Below are positions 17,930-25,607 of a DNA stretch of 37,753 nucleotides, piece by piece. The position numbers and the translations under genes are program-made. This stretch comes from a virus. The notes under the pieces are model-generated. The model was not told the DNA's origin and ran no database searches. It was given only the letters and a program-made list of their open reading frames with translations. Where the stretch lies: positions 1-37,753 of the IMG/VR virus record IMGVR_UViG_3300027741_000140; one strand, given 5' to 3'. How positions within the stretch are numbered: the first letter of the stretch is position 1; each line of letters opens with the position of its first letter.

Positions 17930-19867
17930 ATGGCCGAAGCTAAAACTCCATCAGCAAGTTACTTGCCGGGAGACGACCCTGATACAGTAGAGGCGAACAG
18001 GCGCTATCAAGAAGCATTGACGCTTCTTAACGAGTCTCTTGACACTCGCAAGAACAGGCTGTTCGATCCCACGCTTCTGGCTATGGCGCAGGGCTTTTTA
18101 GCTCCCACGCAAAGCGGAAGCTTTGGCGAGTCTTTGGGTAATGTTGCAAAGAACGTGGGTGCGGCTCAAGAGGCTGAAAGTAAACGTGAGCAAGAAATTG
18201 CGCAGCAGAGGTTTGCGGTGGCTGGACAAGGCGTTGAGCTGCAGCGCTTAAAGTCACGCGACGCAGAGCTGTCTAATTATCTAAACCCCACAGGCCCTGT
18301 AGCGGGCCCCAAAACAGCCCCAGTGGCTGGACCTTTGTCGGGCGCCTTAGCTGGCCCCAAGGCCGCTCCCGCACCTGCCGCCACTACTGCTACTGCCGCG
18401 GCTCCCGCTGGACCGTTGTCGCAAGGGGCGCCTGCCGCACCTGCTGGCGGTGGATTGCCCGCTCCGTCTAAAGCGGATCAAGGCAAGCAAGAAGAATACG
18501 ACAACTTGAATCGAATTGTCGCCGCTTATAACAACCCAGAACAAAAGAAAAAATGGATGGAAAGTGGTAGAGGTTCAGAAGAACAATTTATAAATGAGAA
18601 AAATTTTTGGGAAGATCGACTTAAAAACATGCCTAGGCCGTCTGCCCCTGCAGCAGCGCCTGAAGTAAAAACAATTGCGCCGCAGGTCGTAACTCAAGGG
18701 CCTTTGCCAACTAGGGACAAGCCGCCCGGTTTTGAGGGTGTGGATGGCATTCAAGTTGCTCCACCCAATCCTAACTTTATGTCGGCCCGTGATTACGTTA
18801 GGCTGAACCGATTTGATAAGTCAAAGTCCCCCGGCGACCTCATCAAAGAAGGTCAGGAGATTGAGCAAAAGCGCTATCGAGACAAAGAAGGTGGCGTGCT
18901 TGACTTGTCGACTGGTAAGTTTTATCAGTACCCAACTGGAAAAACAGAAGAGGTGCAGTTGTACGGTTATCCCGGCACCTATTCAGTTGATGCGCGCACC
19001 GCGGCCAGACTTAGCATGTTGGCTGCAAACAATGATCCAGCCTATTACGACTTGGCCAAGCGAGTTGTGGAGGGCCCTCAAAAAGCAGAGGGTAAAGCTG
19101 GCGAACCATCACGCATAAAGTCAAAACAAGAACTTGAGCTTGACAAACAAAAAGCAGAAAAAACGCAATCGACTGAACTTGAAGAAGAATTTGCAACCAA
19201 AAAAGACTTTATTCAGCGCGGTAAAGATGCAGACGACACAATTACCTTGGCTAATCAATTTAGAAAATTTGCCGCTGATCCCAATGCCTCAAAAATGTCT
19301 GGTATTTTGAATAACGACAAAATTTCTTCAGGAATTGCAATGCTAATTCAAGGCGGTGTTGGGACAACTAACTTCCGTGTGGGCGTACCTGAGATTGAAA
19401 ATGTCATGCGAAATGCTGGATTAAGTGCAGCAGATCAGGCCAAGTATCGCACGTTTTTAATGTATGTAGCCCAGATGCAATTGGCGCAGACCAAGTACAT
19501 GAAGGGTTCAGTTTCCAATTACGAGCAACAGTTGATGGGAAGTGCTGGCATCAACGCACAAGACACGCCAGAAACAATTCGTATGAAGGCAGATTTGATG
19601 ACCCGTCGCGCACAGTTTGATCGTCGCGTTGCAAAAGAATTTAAAAATTCAAAAATGACGGCTGGCGAGTTTTTAGACTCCGACCGATACGCGGAAATGC
19701 GTGATAAGTACAACTCAGATTTGGCCGACCTGTCGTTTGGTGGAAAGATGCTTGTTGAGCCAACCAAGCCGCCAGCAGCTCCCGCAACTAATGCAAACCC
19801 ACCAAGCCCCGGATACATAAAAGACCCAGTGACTGGAATAAACCGTCGCAAGGTAAAGGGGGAATAA
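17930..19867 (+). CDS. Large internal/ejection virion protein
   Basis: A 645-residue protein. Residues 36-85 (NRLFDPTLLAMAQGFLAPT, then GSFGESLGNVAKNVGAA) form a motif common to big podoviral internal proteins. An Ala/Pro linker covers about 122-178. The C-terminal half is charged and helical, with QFDRRVAKEFKNSKMTAGEFL near the end. No catalytic domain is recognised. A good AAAAGGATAAGAAC site precedes ATG. Probably co-ejected with its neighbours; this rests on context. Confidence 0.6.
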   Translation: MAEAKTPSASYLPGDDPDTVEANRRYQEALTLLNESLDTRKNRLFDPTLLAMAQGFLAPTQSGSFGESLGNVAKNVGAAQEAESKREQEIAQQRFAVAGQGVELQRLKSRDAELSNYLNPTGPVAGPKTAPVAGPLSGALAGPKAAPAPAATTATAAAPAGPLSQGAPAAPAGGGLPAPSKADQGKQEEYDNLNRIVAAYNNPEQKKKWMESGRGSEEQFINEKNFWEDRLKNMPRPSAPAAAPEVKTIAPQVVTQGPLPTRDKPPGFEGVDGIQVAPPNPNFMSARDYVRLNRFDKSKSPGDLIKEGQEIEQKRYRDKEGGVLDLSTGKFYQYPTGKTEEVQLYGYPGTYSVDARTAARLSMLAANNDPAYYDLAKRVVEGPQKAEGKAGEPSRIKSKQELELDKQKAEKTQSTELEEEFATKKDFIQRGKDADDTITLANQFRKFAADPNASKMSGILNNDKISSGIAMLIQGGVGTTNFRVGVPEIENVMRNAGLSAADQAKYRTFLMYVAQMQLAQTKYMKGSVSNYEQQLMGSAGINAQDTPETIRMKADLMTRRAQFDRRVAKEFKNSKMTAGEFLDSDRYAEMRDKYNSDLADLSFGGKMLVEPTKPPAAPATNANPPSPGYIKDPVTGINRRKVKGE

Positions 19868-19868
19868 C

Positions 19869-21407
19869 ATGGCCAACAAAAATGTTGAACAGTTTATTGA
19901 CACTTACGGGCCCGTTGCTCAACAAGTTAGCAAAGAGATCAACGTCGACCCCAATGTGTTGTTGAGTCAGTGGGGTTTAGAGAGCCGTTGGGGCCAGACC
20001 GATATGGCCAAGAAGCATCACAACTTGGGCGGCGTCAAAGACTTCAGCGGCCACGGCTACGAAGCCAAAGACAACAAGACTGGGTCCGTCGATAAGTACG
20101 AAAAATTTGAAGACCCCGAAATCTTTGGTGAATTTTACGCAGACTTGATTAAGCGCAATTTCCCGCTGGCCGTCAACACCGGAGACGACATTGGCGCATT
20201 CACTCGTGGCTTGGCGTCTGGCAAAAAAGGCTCTTACTTTGGCGTGAAACCGCAAGAATACGAGAAGACCCTGTCGAGCTTTTATTCTGCAATACCTGAA
20301 TCCAAGATGTTGCCCTTTGAGCCGTTGGCACAGCCTGCTGAAAAGCCAGCAGAGCGCGACGGCGATATGGTCATGGCGGATGCCCCGCCGCCTCCCCCGC
20401 CAACGGGAGATAAATCTGGGGCAAGCCCGGCGGAGCGGTTTCTTTTTGGCGGCATTGGCACGGCCGCTGGAATGTTGTCTACTGGCGCTCAGGGACTTGG
20501 TGCTAGGAACACTGCCGCCGCCGTTAAACGCGCTGGCGCAGAAGAGACGGCCCGCATTGCTGCACAGCGCGCTGCTGGCGTAACTCCTCCCGCAGTTCCC
20601 GGGGCTGCTCCCGGGGCTCCCGGGGCTCCCGCCCCGAGTGGCCAAAGCATAATGCGCCAACCTATCCCGTCAGGCGGCCCAGACGCTGGCCGCTTGGGTG
20701 CTGGACAAACTGGCAACATGGTTTACAACTACGGCAAAGCTGCTAACCTGACTGACATTGAGGCGGGTCGCGCTTTAGATATGACCAAACAGTCTGGCGG
20801 CGTGCACGACTTGGCCTCACAGCGCCGCGAAGCTATGAACAAGCTCAAAACCATGGGCGCGGGAAACTTTGCTGAGAATCCACGGTACGGTGGATTTATG
20901 ACGGAAAGTCAAAGCGCAGGAAGAGGTCCTCGCGAATCGTTCTCTATGAAAGCGCCCGTTGCGCCAAACCCAGACCTTCCTTTAGGCCAGCCGGGAGGTT
21001 TGTCGCAGCTGCCTCCTCGACAGCCTATTTCCACGGCACCCAAGCCTCCATCAATTATGTCTCAAGCAATGTCTGGCCTTGAGTCTGTCAATGGCATGTT
21101 TAGGAACATGATGAAGCCAGTGGCCACTGTTGGAAAGTATGCCTTGGCACCTTTAGCTGGACTTTCCGCTGGTTTAGATGTTGCTGAAGTGGCCCACGAG
21201 TATGACAAGCCAGAGAACCAAAGGGACTATTTAAAGATGGGCCTTAAAGGCGTGGGAGCTTTAAGCGGCGTAGCTTCGATGGTGCCCGGCCCTCACCAGC
21301 TTGTTACGGTTCCCGTCTCATTGGGCGCCTCCGCAATTCAGGCGTACCGCGAGGACCCTGAGTTTTACAACCAAAAATTGAAAGAATATACTGGCATTTC
21401 TCCCTAA
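19869..21407 (+). CDS. Virion-associated peptidoglycan hydrolase (glucosaminidase-like) ejection protein
   Basis: A 512-residue protein. Residues 5-140 resemble FlgJ/GH73-type endo-beta-N-acetylglucosaminidase domains: VLLSQWGLESRWGQ with likely catalytic Glu38, then HHNLGGVK and KYEKFEDPEIFGEFYADLI. It should cut peptidoglycan to let DNA cross the wall during entry, as the lytic domain of T7 gp16 does. A Pro/Ala-rich linker (165-270) follows. The C-terminal third has Gly/Ala-rich helices (ALAPLAGLSAGLDVAEVA; GVGALSGVASMVPG) that could insert in membranes. It is the last gene before the late terminator. Confidence 0.75.
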   Translation: MANKNVEQFIDTYGPVAQQVSKEINVDPNVLLSQWGLESRWGQTDMAKKHHNLGGVKDFSGHGYEAKDNKTGSVDKYEKFEDPEIFGEFYADLIKRNFPLAVNTGDDIGAFTRGLASGKKGSYFGVKPQEYEKTLSSFYSAIPESKMLPFEPLAQPAEKPAERDGDMVMADAPPPPPPTGDKSGASPAERFLFGGIGTAAGMLSTGAQGLGARNTAAAVKRAGAEETARIAAQRAAGVTPPAVPGAAPGAPGAPAPSGQSIMRQPIPSGGPDAGRLGAGQTGNMVYNYGKAANLTDIEAGRALDMTKQSGGVHDLASQRREAMNKLKTMGAGNFAENPRYGGFMTESQSAGRGPRESFSMKAPVAPNPDLPLGQPGGLSQLPPRQPISTAPKPPSIMSQAMSGLESVNGMFRNMMKPVATVGKYALAPLAGLSAGLDVAEVAHEYDKPENQRDYLKMGLKGVGALSGVASMVPGPHQLVTVPVSLGASAIQAYREDPEFYNQKLKEYTGISP

Positions 21408-21408
21408 T

Positions 21409-21424
21409 TTGAGCGCTTGCTCAA
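21409..21424 (+). other. Hairpin after late operon (stem 1)
   Basis: TTGAGC-GCTT-GCTCAA, a perfect 6-bp stem starting two bases after the stop of the hydrolase gene. There is no U tract, so it is not a terminator by itself. Confidence 0.6.
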
Positions 21425-21428
21425 GTTG

Positions 21429-21452
21429 CCGTGGCTTCGCAGTTGCCTACGG
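21429..21452 (+). other. Hairpin after late operon (stem 2)
   Basis: CCGTGGC pairs with GCC-T-ACGG, a 7-bp stem with a one-base bulge and a 9-base loop, between stem 1 and the terminator. Confidence 0.5.
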
Positions 21453-21459
21453 TATTTGA

Positions 21460-21490
21460 CCCCCCGCCTTTCGGGGTGGGGGATTTTTTT
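21460..21490 (+). terminator. Rho-independent terminator of the virion operon
   Basis: CCCCG-CCTTT-CGGGG with two further C-G pairs beyond a bulged T, then A and seven T residues (21484-21490). Correctly placed after the last virion gene. Confidence 0.85.
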
Positions 21491-21534
21491 AGAGATGTCA
21501 CATAGAAGTAATTTTATGTAAGCCTAATAAGCGC

Positions 21535-21963
21535 ATGAAAATTAAGCGCGTAAACACTCTTAATCCTTTGGCTGTTGATCAACTGTCAACGCTTCAAAAA
21601 ATTTGTTTACCCTATGACAAACCGTACGACACATCCACTGGTGATTGGTGGATTATTTATGACGCACATGGCGTTGCGTGCGCTTTCGCTGGCCTTGTCC
21701 CTTCTCACCGCTGGTCTGACACTGGTTACTTATGTCGGGCGGGCGTTATCCCGACTCACCGCGGCTATGGCCTTCAAAAGAAACTCATCCGCGCCAGAGT
21801 CAGGCAGGCGAGGGCGCTGAATTGGAACTGGCTCGTCACGGACACTTACCACAACCCAGCTTCATCAAACAGCTTGATAGCTATAGGTTTCAAAATGTTC
21901 GAGCCAACGATACCTTGGGGTGCCAAAGGCACACTTTACTGGCGACTTAACTTAAAGGAATGA
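21535..21963 (+). CDS. GNAT-family acetyltransferase
   Basis: A 142-residue protein with the GNAT layout: strands ACAFAGLVP, then the acetyl-CoA loop VIPTHRGYGLQKKLIRARV (R-G-Y-G-L) at about residues 72-90, strand NWLVTDTY, and NPASSNSLIAIGFKMF with the usual Asn-x-x-S and GF. It transfers an acetyl group from acetyl-CoA to an unknown amine. ATG lacks a clear ribosome site; no confident promoter was seen between the terminator and this gene. It is followed after one base by the metallophosphoesterase gene. Possible roles are modifying host or phage proteins or antirestriction; unproven. Confidence 0.8.
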   Translation: MKIKRVNTLNPLAVDQLSTLQKICLPYDKPYDTSTGDWWIIYDAHGVACAFAGLVPSHRWSDTGYLCRAGVIPTHRGYGLQKKLIRARVRQARALNWNWLVTDTYHNPASSNSLIAIGFKMFEPTIPWGAKGTLYWRLNLKE

Positions 21964-21964
21964 T

Positions 21965-22939
21965 ATGCCAAAGGCCGCAGTTAGCGAAAAAGAATTCATT
22001 GAGCTATGGGCCACCCACGGCTCTCACAGCAAAGTAGCAGAAATCCTTGGCCTTGATAAAAGAAAAGTTTTAGAGCGCCGCCGCAGGATAGAGAATAGGC
22101 AAAAAATTAAACTAGAGGCGGTGCACCCACACAGCGACAGGCACAGGAACCTCAACGCCGCATTGAACAACCCACAGAGGGTACACCTAGGAGTAGAAAA
22201 TGGGACTGTCATCGTATTCTCTGATGCTCATTTTTGGCCCGGCCTTCACAGTACTGCTTATTTTGGTCTGTTATGGGCTATCAAAGAACTTCAGCCGAAA
22301 GCAGTCATCGCTAATGGGGATGTCTTTGACGGCGCTTCCATTAGCCGTCACCCTCGTATTGGCTGGGATTCAACTCCATCAGTTATTCAAGAACTAAAGG
22401 CCTGCGAGGCTGCCTTAGGGGAGATTGAGGAGGCCGCCAAAAAGGCCCGCCACAACGCTCAATTGGTGTGGACGCTAGGTAACCACGACGCGCGCTTTGA
22501 GAACCGCCTAGCGGCCAATGCGCCCCAGTACGAGCAGGTTAAGGGCTTCTCCTTAAAGGATCACTTTCCCGCATGGAAGCCCTGCTGGTCCTGCTGGGCA
22601 ACAGAGGACGTGGTTGTAAAGCACCGATGGAAGGGCGGAATACATGCCGCTCACAACAACACCGTCAACGCGGGCAAGACCGTGGTGACTGGCCACCTGC
22701 ACAGCCTGAAGGTCACGCCGTACTCTGACTACAATGGCAATCGTTTCGGTGTCGACACTGGTACGTTGGCCGAGACAAACGGTCCGCAGTTTATGGACTA
22801 CTTAGAGGACGCCCCTGTAAACTGGCGTTCAGGTTTCGCAGTTCTGACATTTAAGGATGGCAAACTGCTATGGCCTGAGCTGGTTCATAAGTGGGCGGAT
22901 GGGCAAGTTGAATTTCGTGGACAGATTATTGATGTTTAA
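21965..22939 (+). CDS. Calcineurin-like metallophosphoesterase with N-terminal HTH
   Basis: A 324-residue protein. The metallophosphoesterase domain shows every metal-ligand block: SDAHF (Asp87, His89), GDVFD (Asp119), GNHDA (Asn173, His174), GIHAAH (His227/His230) and GHLH (His244, His246). Residues 5-45 form a helix-turn-helix of the type found in terminase small subunits and transposases (SHSKVAEILGLDKRKVLERR). It likely cleaves phosphodiester or phosphomonoester bonds, possibly at DNA to which the HTH directs it. AAAGGAATGAT precedes ATG. Similar HTH-phosphoesterase proteins occur in other phages; the substrate is unknown. Confidence 0.85.
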   Translation: MPKAAVSEKEFIELWATHGSHSKVAEILGLDKRKVLERRRRIENRQKIKLEAVHPHSDRHRNLNAALNNPQRVHLGVENGTVIVFSDAHFWPGLHSTAYFGLLWAIKELQPKAVIANGDVFDGASISRHPRIGWDSTPSVIQELKACEAALGEIEEAAKKARHNAQLVWTLGNHDARFENRLAANAPQYEQVKGFSLKDHFPAWKPCWSCWATEDVVVKHRWKGGIHAAHNNTVNAGKTVVTGHLHSLKVTPYSDYNGNRFGVDTGTLAETNGPQFMDYLEDAPVNWRSGFAVLTFKDGKLLWPELVHKWADGQVEFRGQIIDV

Positions 22940-22949
22940 AGGAGCTACC

Positions 22950-23183
22950 ATGTACAGAGTTGAAATTGATATTTCGGTTTGGGGCGGCGACGAGAGAGTC
23001 GTCATTGAGACCTGTGACTTTGAAAAAGTACAAATCCTTCAAGAGTTCATCGACCTACAGATGGAGCATGGGTGGGCCGTCGAGTACGACGTTATCACTG
23101 AGGATGACCTGTACGAGGAAGAGGAAAAAGAAGACGACGAGCCGTCCACCATCTCAACCTTAACGATTAAGATAGAAGAGTAA
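22950..23183 (+). CDS. Small acidic hypothetical protein
   Basis: A 77-residue, strongly acidic protein (EEEEKEDDE at 56-64) with a first strand MYRVEIDISVW and a final strand STLTIKIEE. The ATG at 22950 is chosen for its AAAGGAG site six bases upstream; the longer in-frame reading starts inside the phosphoesterase gene. Highly acidic small phage proteins can mimic DNA and block nucleases, but nothing here proves that. It is the last rightward gene before the bidirectional terminator. Confidence 0.7.
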   Translation: MYRVEIDISVWGGDERVVIETCDFEKVQILQEFIDLQMEHGWAVEYDVITEDDLYEEEEKEDDEPSTISTLTIKIEE

Positions 23184-23213
23184 AAAAACAGGGGACTTAA
23201 CGGTCCCCTTTTT
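23182..23213. terminator. Bidirectional intrinsic terminator between convergent operons
   Basis: Stem AGGGGAC / GTCCCCT with loop TTAACG, preceded by a run of A and followed by a run of T. It can stop transcripts from both sides. It sits in the 28-base gap between the rightward gene ending at 23183 and the leftward gene ending at 23212. Confidence 0.9.
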
Positions 23214-23439
23214 ATGCGTAGGAAACCTTATTGGTTTCTGAGAGCTCTTTAAAGATGCGGCTAATCAGCTTGTCCTGATCCTGCACCTTTTGCTTAAGCT
23301 CTTTCACATGATCCTTTAGTTCCCAGCAGTCTGCCCGAAGCTGGTCGGACTCTGCTTGATGCCTGAGAATCGCAATCTCAAGCTCATCCTCGTACTCAAG
23401 GATGTCAAAGGCACAGTTTAGTCTTTCATAATTTAACAT
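23212..23439 (-). CDS. Small coiled-coil protein
   Basis: A 75-residue charged helical protein with heptad-like spacing (residues 15-65, e.g. ELKDHVKELKQKVQDQDKLI). No membrane segment or enzymatic motif. GAGGAG lies eight bases upstream of ATG. Its start overlaps the end of the preceding leftward gene by seven bases. Last gene of the leftward operon. Function unknown. Confidence 0.65.
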   Translation of the reverse strand: MLNYERLNCAFDILEYEDELEIAILRHQAESDQLRADCWELKDHVKELKQKVQDQDKLISRIFKELSETNKVSYA

Positions 23440-23615
23440 TGCGGATACTCCTCAAAGTTGAACCACTCATAAAACTCACACCTAATCGCGTAGTCAATTT
23501 CGCGCTTAATCGCCTCCTCGGTTGGCTCATCTGTATGCTTATGAGCCCTTCTCCACCCATACTCAACGCCATTCTCGACACACATCTCAATCAGCTTTTC
23601 TATTTTTGGGTTCAT
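23433..23615 (-). CDS. Small hypothetical protein
   Basis: A 60-residue protein with CEFYEWFNFEEYPQC near the end and a charged helical start. A GTG one codon earlier (23618) is possible; ATG at 23615 has AAGGGG upstream. Its ATG overlaps the TGA of the gene before it by one base. Aromatic-rich short phage proteins of this kind are common and uncharacterised. Confidence 0.6.
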   Translation of the reverse strand: MNPKIEKLIEMCVENGVEYGWRRAHKHTDEPTEEAIKREIDYAIRCEFYEWFNFEEYPQC

Positions 23616-23920
23616 CACGCACCCCTTAAGTACTCATAGTACTCTTCATTGGACTTGATGTAGTACTCTTTGCCCTCTTTAATGATATGCGGGCCGCCTA
23701 CGGCACCAGCCTCAAAGTCATACAGAAACCAGTATATATCCTCGTCCACATCTTCAAACAACTTTTCCATTACAAGTTGCAGTTTCAGGTCTTGAAGGGC
23801 AGCATATTTGTTATCAAACAACAAATCTCGAATATCCTCTGGGACAGTTTCTAGATAATCGTCCTGTGAATCTATCAGCTCTTTAAGCTGCTTTACTATC
23901 TCAATAAGTTCTTGCTTCAT
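23615..23920 (-). CDS. Small hypothetical acidic protein
   Basis: A 101-residue acidic protein: helices to residue 60 (KQELIEIVKQLKELI, YAALQDLKLQLVMEKLFED), then aromatic and acidic (DEDIYWFLYDFEAG, EYYIKSNEEYYEYL). AAAGGA precedes ATG. No family recognised. It lies in a run of small leftward genes likely expressed early, where host-takeover functions are typical, but no role can be read from the sequence. Confidence 0.6.
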   Translation of the reverse strand: MKQELIEIVKQLKELIDSQDDYLETVPEDIRDLLFDNKYAALQDLKLQLVMEKLFEDVDEDIYWFLYDFEAGAVGGPHIIKEGKEYYIKSNEEYYEYLRGA

Positions 23921-23943
23921 GCTGGTCCTTTCAGTGTGGTTAC

Positions 23944-24129
23944 TTACGTACTTACATCTTTTTCATCTGCCACCCACTGGCGCACATAGAAATGCTCGCC
24001 TAGGTCTTCAATATCGGCTTGGGGATAGCCCTGCTCCACTAGCCAAACCCTCATGTCCCCGTCCTTGGTATCAAAGACCTTTGGGAACCCATATCTCCAC
24101 CCAGCGGGCGGGTCAACCCACAGCTTCAT
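23944..24129 (-). CDS. Small conserved-looking phage protein (WVDPPAGWRYGFPK)
   Basis: A 61-residue protein beginning MKLWVDPPAGWRYGFPK, followed by WLVEQGYPQ and FYVRQW. Similar short proteins are widespread in phages and unannotated. ATG at 24129 has AAGGATAAGT upstream and is preferred over the longer in-frame start at 24168. It overlaps the preceding gene by 17 bases. The Trp/Pro/Gly-rich composition suggests a small compact fold. Confidence 0.65.
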   Translation of the reverse strand: MKLWVDPPAGWRYGFPKVFDTKDGDMRVWLVEQGYPQADIEDLGEHFYVRQWVADEKDVST

Positions 24130-24346
24130 ACTTATCCTTAAACATTTTTTGATGGCACATATCTTCAAAAATACTCCACAATTTTTCTTGCCTCAAAGCG
24201 TTGAGGGTAATGAGTCCCAGCAAAGCGTTGGCCATATCGTCCTCGGACATCGGCGGACCGTTACAGGTTCTCTCAAATAGCAGGTTTAAGTCACCCTCCA
24301 TGTCCGCCCGAAGGATCGCTTGTTCTAGATCAAATCTATCACTCAT
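24113..24346 (-). CDS. Small hypothetical helical protein
   Basis: A 77-residue helical protein (FDLEQAILRADMEGDLNLLFER; MANALLGLITLNALRQEKL). ATG at 24346 is chosen because AAGGAGAAATAT lies immediately upstream; the longer reading from 24373 would overlap the preceding gene. No motif recognised. Confidence 0.6.
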   Translation of the reverse strand: MSDRFDLEQAILRADMEGDLNLLFERTCNGPPMSEDDMANALLGLITLNALRQEKLWSIFEDMCHQKMFKDKYEAVG

Positions 24347-24357
24347 ATATTTCTCCT

Positions 24358-24564
24358 TCAATGAGTAATGCATTGATGTAATACAACTAGCTTTGCCAGT
24401 TCATACATCCATATAGCGTGTTGGTTGTCTACATGTGATGAAAGTGTTTTGATTTCATCATCTTCATAAAACAGCACAATGCAAGACTGGTCAGGCGCTA
24501 TGCGTTCTATTGCATGAGTAAGCATTCCGGTAGTATTCCAATCTTTAAGGTGATGTACTTTCAT
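24358..24564 (-). CDS. Small hypothetical protein
   Basis: A 68-residue protein with a probable small alpha/beta fold (CIVLFYEDDEIKTL, then HAIWMYELAKLVVLHQ). GGAGAAG lies upstream of ATG. Its start overlaps the preceding stop by four bases (ATGA). Function unknown. Confidence 0.6.
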   Translation of the reverse strand: MKVHHLKDWNTTGMLTHAIERIAPDQSCIVLFYEDDEIKTLSSHVDNQHAIWMYELAKLVVLHQCITH

Positions 24565-24764
24565 GGGTTCTTCTCCTCATCATCCGTAAGCCCAACCCAT
24601 GTGCGCTGTGGTTGTGTGACGATTCCCAACACGTGACGTAATGCAGACGCTTCTTGTTTGTCAAAACTGTTTTGATAATCTTTGGTTTCCAAATGTTGCA
24701 AACGTCTTTCAAGAGGTTTTGTGTAACATTTCCATGCCAAAGGCTTCATTGCTTCCGTGCTCAT
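24561..24764 (-). CDS. Small protein ending in a WVGLTDDE motif
   Basis: A 67-residue protein: KPLAWKCYTKPLERRLQHLE at the start, a helix (SFDKQEASALRHVLGIV), then QPQRTWVGLTDDEEKNP at the C terminus. The last part is shared with two other leftward genes (24940 and 25212). Similar short phage proteins carry this R-x-WVGLTDDE tail. ATGA-type overlaps join it to both neighbours. Function unknown. Confidence 0.65.
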   Translation of the reverse strand: MSTEAMKPLAWKCYTKPLERRLQHLETKDYQNSFDKQEASALRHVLGIVTQPQRTWVGLTDDEEKNP

Positions 24765-24943
24765 GTGTTCTTCTTTTGTGGTAAATCAAGTATGTCTTGT
24801 ATCAAATGAAAGCCGCCATCCTGCCTCTGAACAGAAGCTACAACCCCAATGCGGCCATCGTCCATCCAGAATGCCTTGATTGAGTGCTTTGGAAAGTCTG
24901 AAGATGGCTCCACAGGTTTCTCTAAGTTAAGTGTGATGTTCAT
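24761..24943 (-). CDS. Small hypothetical beta-rich protein
   Basis: A 60-residue protein with alternating hydrophobic strands (KAFWMDDGRIGVVASV, GGFHLIQDILDL). GGAAAG precedes ATG. Both ends overlap neighbours by four bases. It separates two copies of the WVGLTDDE gene type. No family recognised. Confidence 0.6.
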   Translation of the reverse strand: MNITLNLEKPVEPSSDFPKHSIKAFWMDDGRIGVVASVQRQDGGFHLIQDILDLPQKKNT

Positions 24944-25215
24944 GTGTTTCTTTCCTTAAGTTTTTCTTCAATTAAGTTATAGAAAGCTAATAACCCACAT
25001 TCAGTAGTTTCGGACAATATTTCTTTGTACTCATCATCCGTCAACCCAACCCAAGGCCTCAAAGTCTGTTGCACTTTGGCCTGCGCAGCCACGCCGTCTT
25101 CGTAACCTTGTGCGTAAGTGTCGTTGTCAACTTCAATCAATTGCTTGATAAGCGCCAGACTTTCCTCGCATACTCGCGTCAGGCTGTCCATAGCCATGTT
25201 GCGTTTGATAATCAT
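24940..25215 (-). CDS. Small protein with internal WVGLTDDE motif
   Basis: A 91-residue protein. Residues 1-45 are helical (CEESLALIKQLIEVDN; YAQGYEDGVAAQAKVQQ). At about 53-66 comes LRPWVGLTDDEYKEI, followed by a helix to the end (LLAFYNLIEEKLKER). The motif therefore heads a short helical domain here, whereas in the 24561 gene it is the tail. GGGAGAAG precedes ATG. Function unknown. Confidence 0.65.
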   Translation of the reverse strand: MIIKRNMAMDSLTRVCEESLALIKQLIEVDNDTYAQGYEDGVAAQAKVQQTLRPWVGLTDDEYKEILSETTECGLLAFYNLIEEKLKERNT

Positions 25216-25442
25216 GCATTCTTCTCCCGCAGTTCGCGTTCGATTGCCCGTGCGCAGTTCATCATGTCGCCGCCGTAGCGGTTATAGATGCGTTCAATAT
25301 GCTCATCCGTCAGCCCCGCCCATTCACGCTGAGGCTGTTCAAAGTAAGCTCGAAAAACATGGTTCTCTTTTGTTGGATCAATGATTTCAACAAATGTTTT
25401 ACCCCATGCCGCCTTGGTTTCAATGATTTCATCTTGTGTCAT
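25212..25442 (-). CDS. Small protein with WAGLTDEH motif
   Basis: A 76-residue protein: an N-terminal strand part (WGKTFVEIIDPTKE, HVFRAYFEQ), then QPQREWAGLTDEHIERI at about 36-52, then a helix (DMMNCARAIERELRE). It is the third copy of the motif in the operon and overlaps the next gene by four bases. Function unknown. Confidence 0.65.
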   Translation of the reverse strand: MTQDEIIETKAAWGKTFVEIIDPTKENHVFRAYFEQPQREWAGLTDEHIERIYNRYGGDMMNCARAIERELREKNA

Positions 25443-25445
25443 GCT

Positions 25446-25607
25446 TTACCTCTGTATATAGAAACCAGCAAATACAATAAACGCCATGAAACATGCCACG
25501 GCGAACAGACCTTTAACGATCTGTAGGTTCTGATGCCGCTTCCAGTTTTTCTCAAAGATCAGTTCGGATTCTCTGAGCTTCTGTTTTAAGTCTGATTGGA
25601 TAGTCAT
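25446..25607 (-). CDS. 53-residue single-pass membrane protein
   Basis: A short gene that fills the gap between two neighbours. Residues 1-28 are charged and helical (MTIQSDLKQKLRESELIFEK); 33-50 are one membrane helix (GLFAVACFMAFIVFAGFY); the end is IQR. The ATG at 25607 overlaps the preceding stop and has AAGGAG upstream. Cytoplasmic helix plus one membrane anchor; role unknown. Confidence 0.65.
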   Translation of the reverse strand: MTIQSDLKQKLRESELIFEKNWKRHQNLQIVKGLFAVACFMAFIVFAGFYIQR

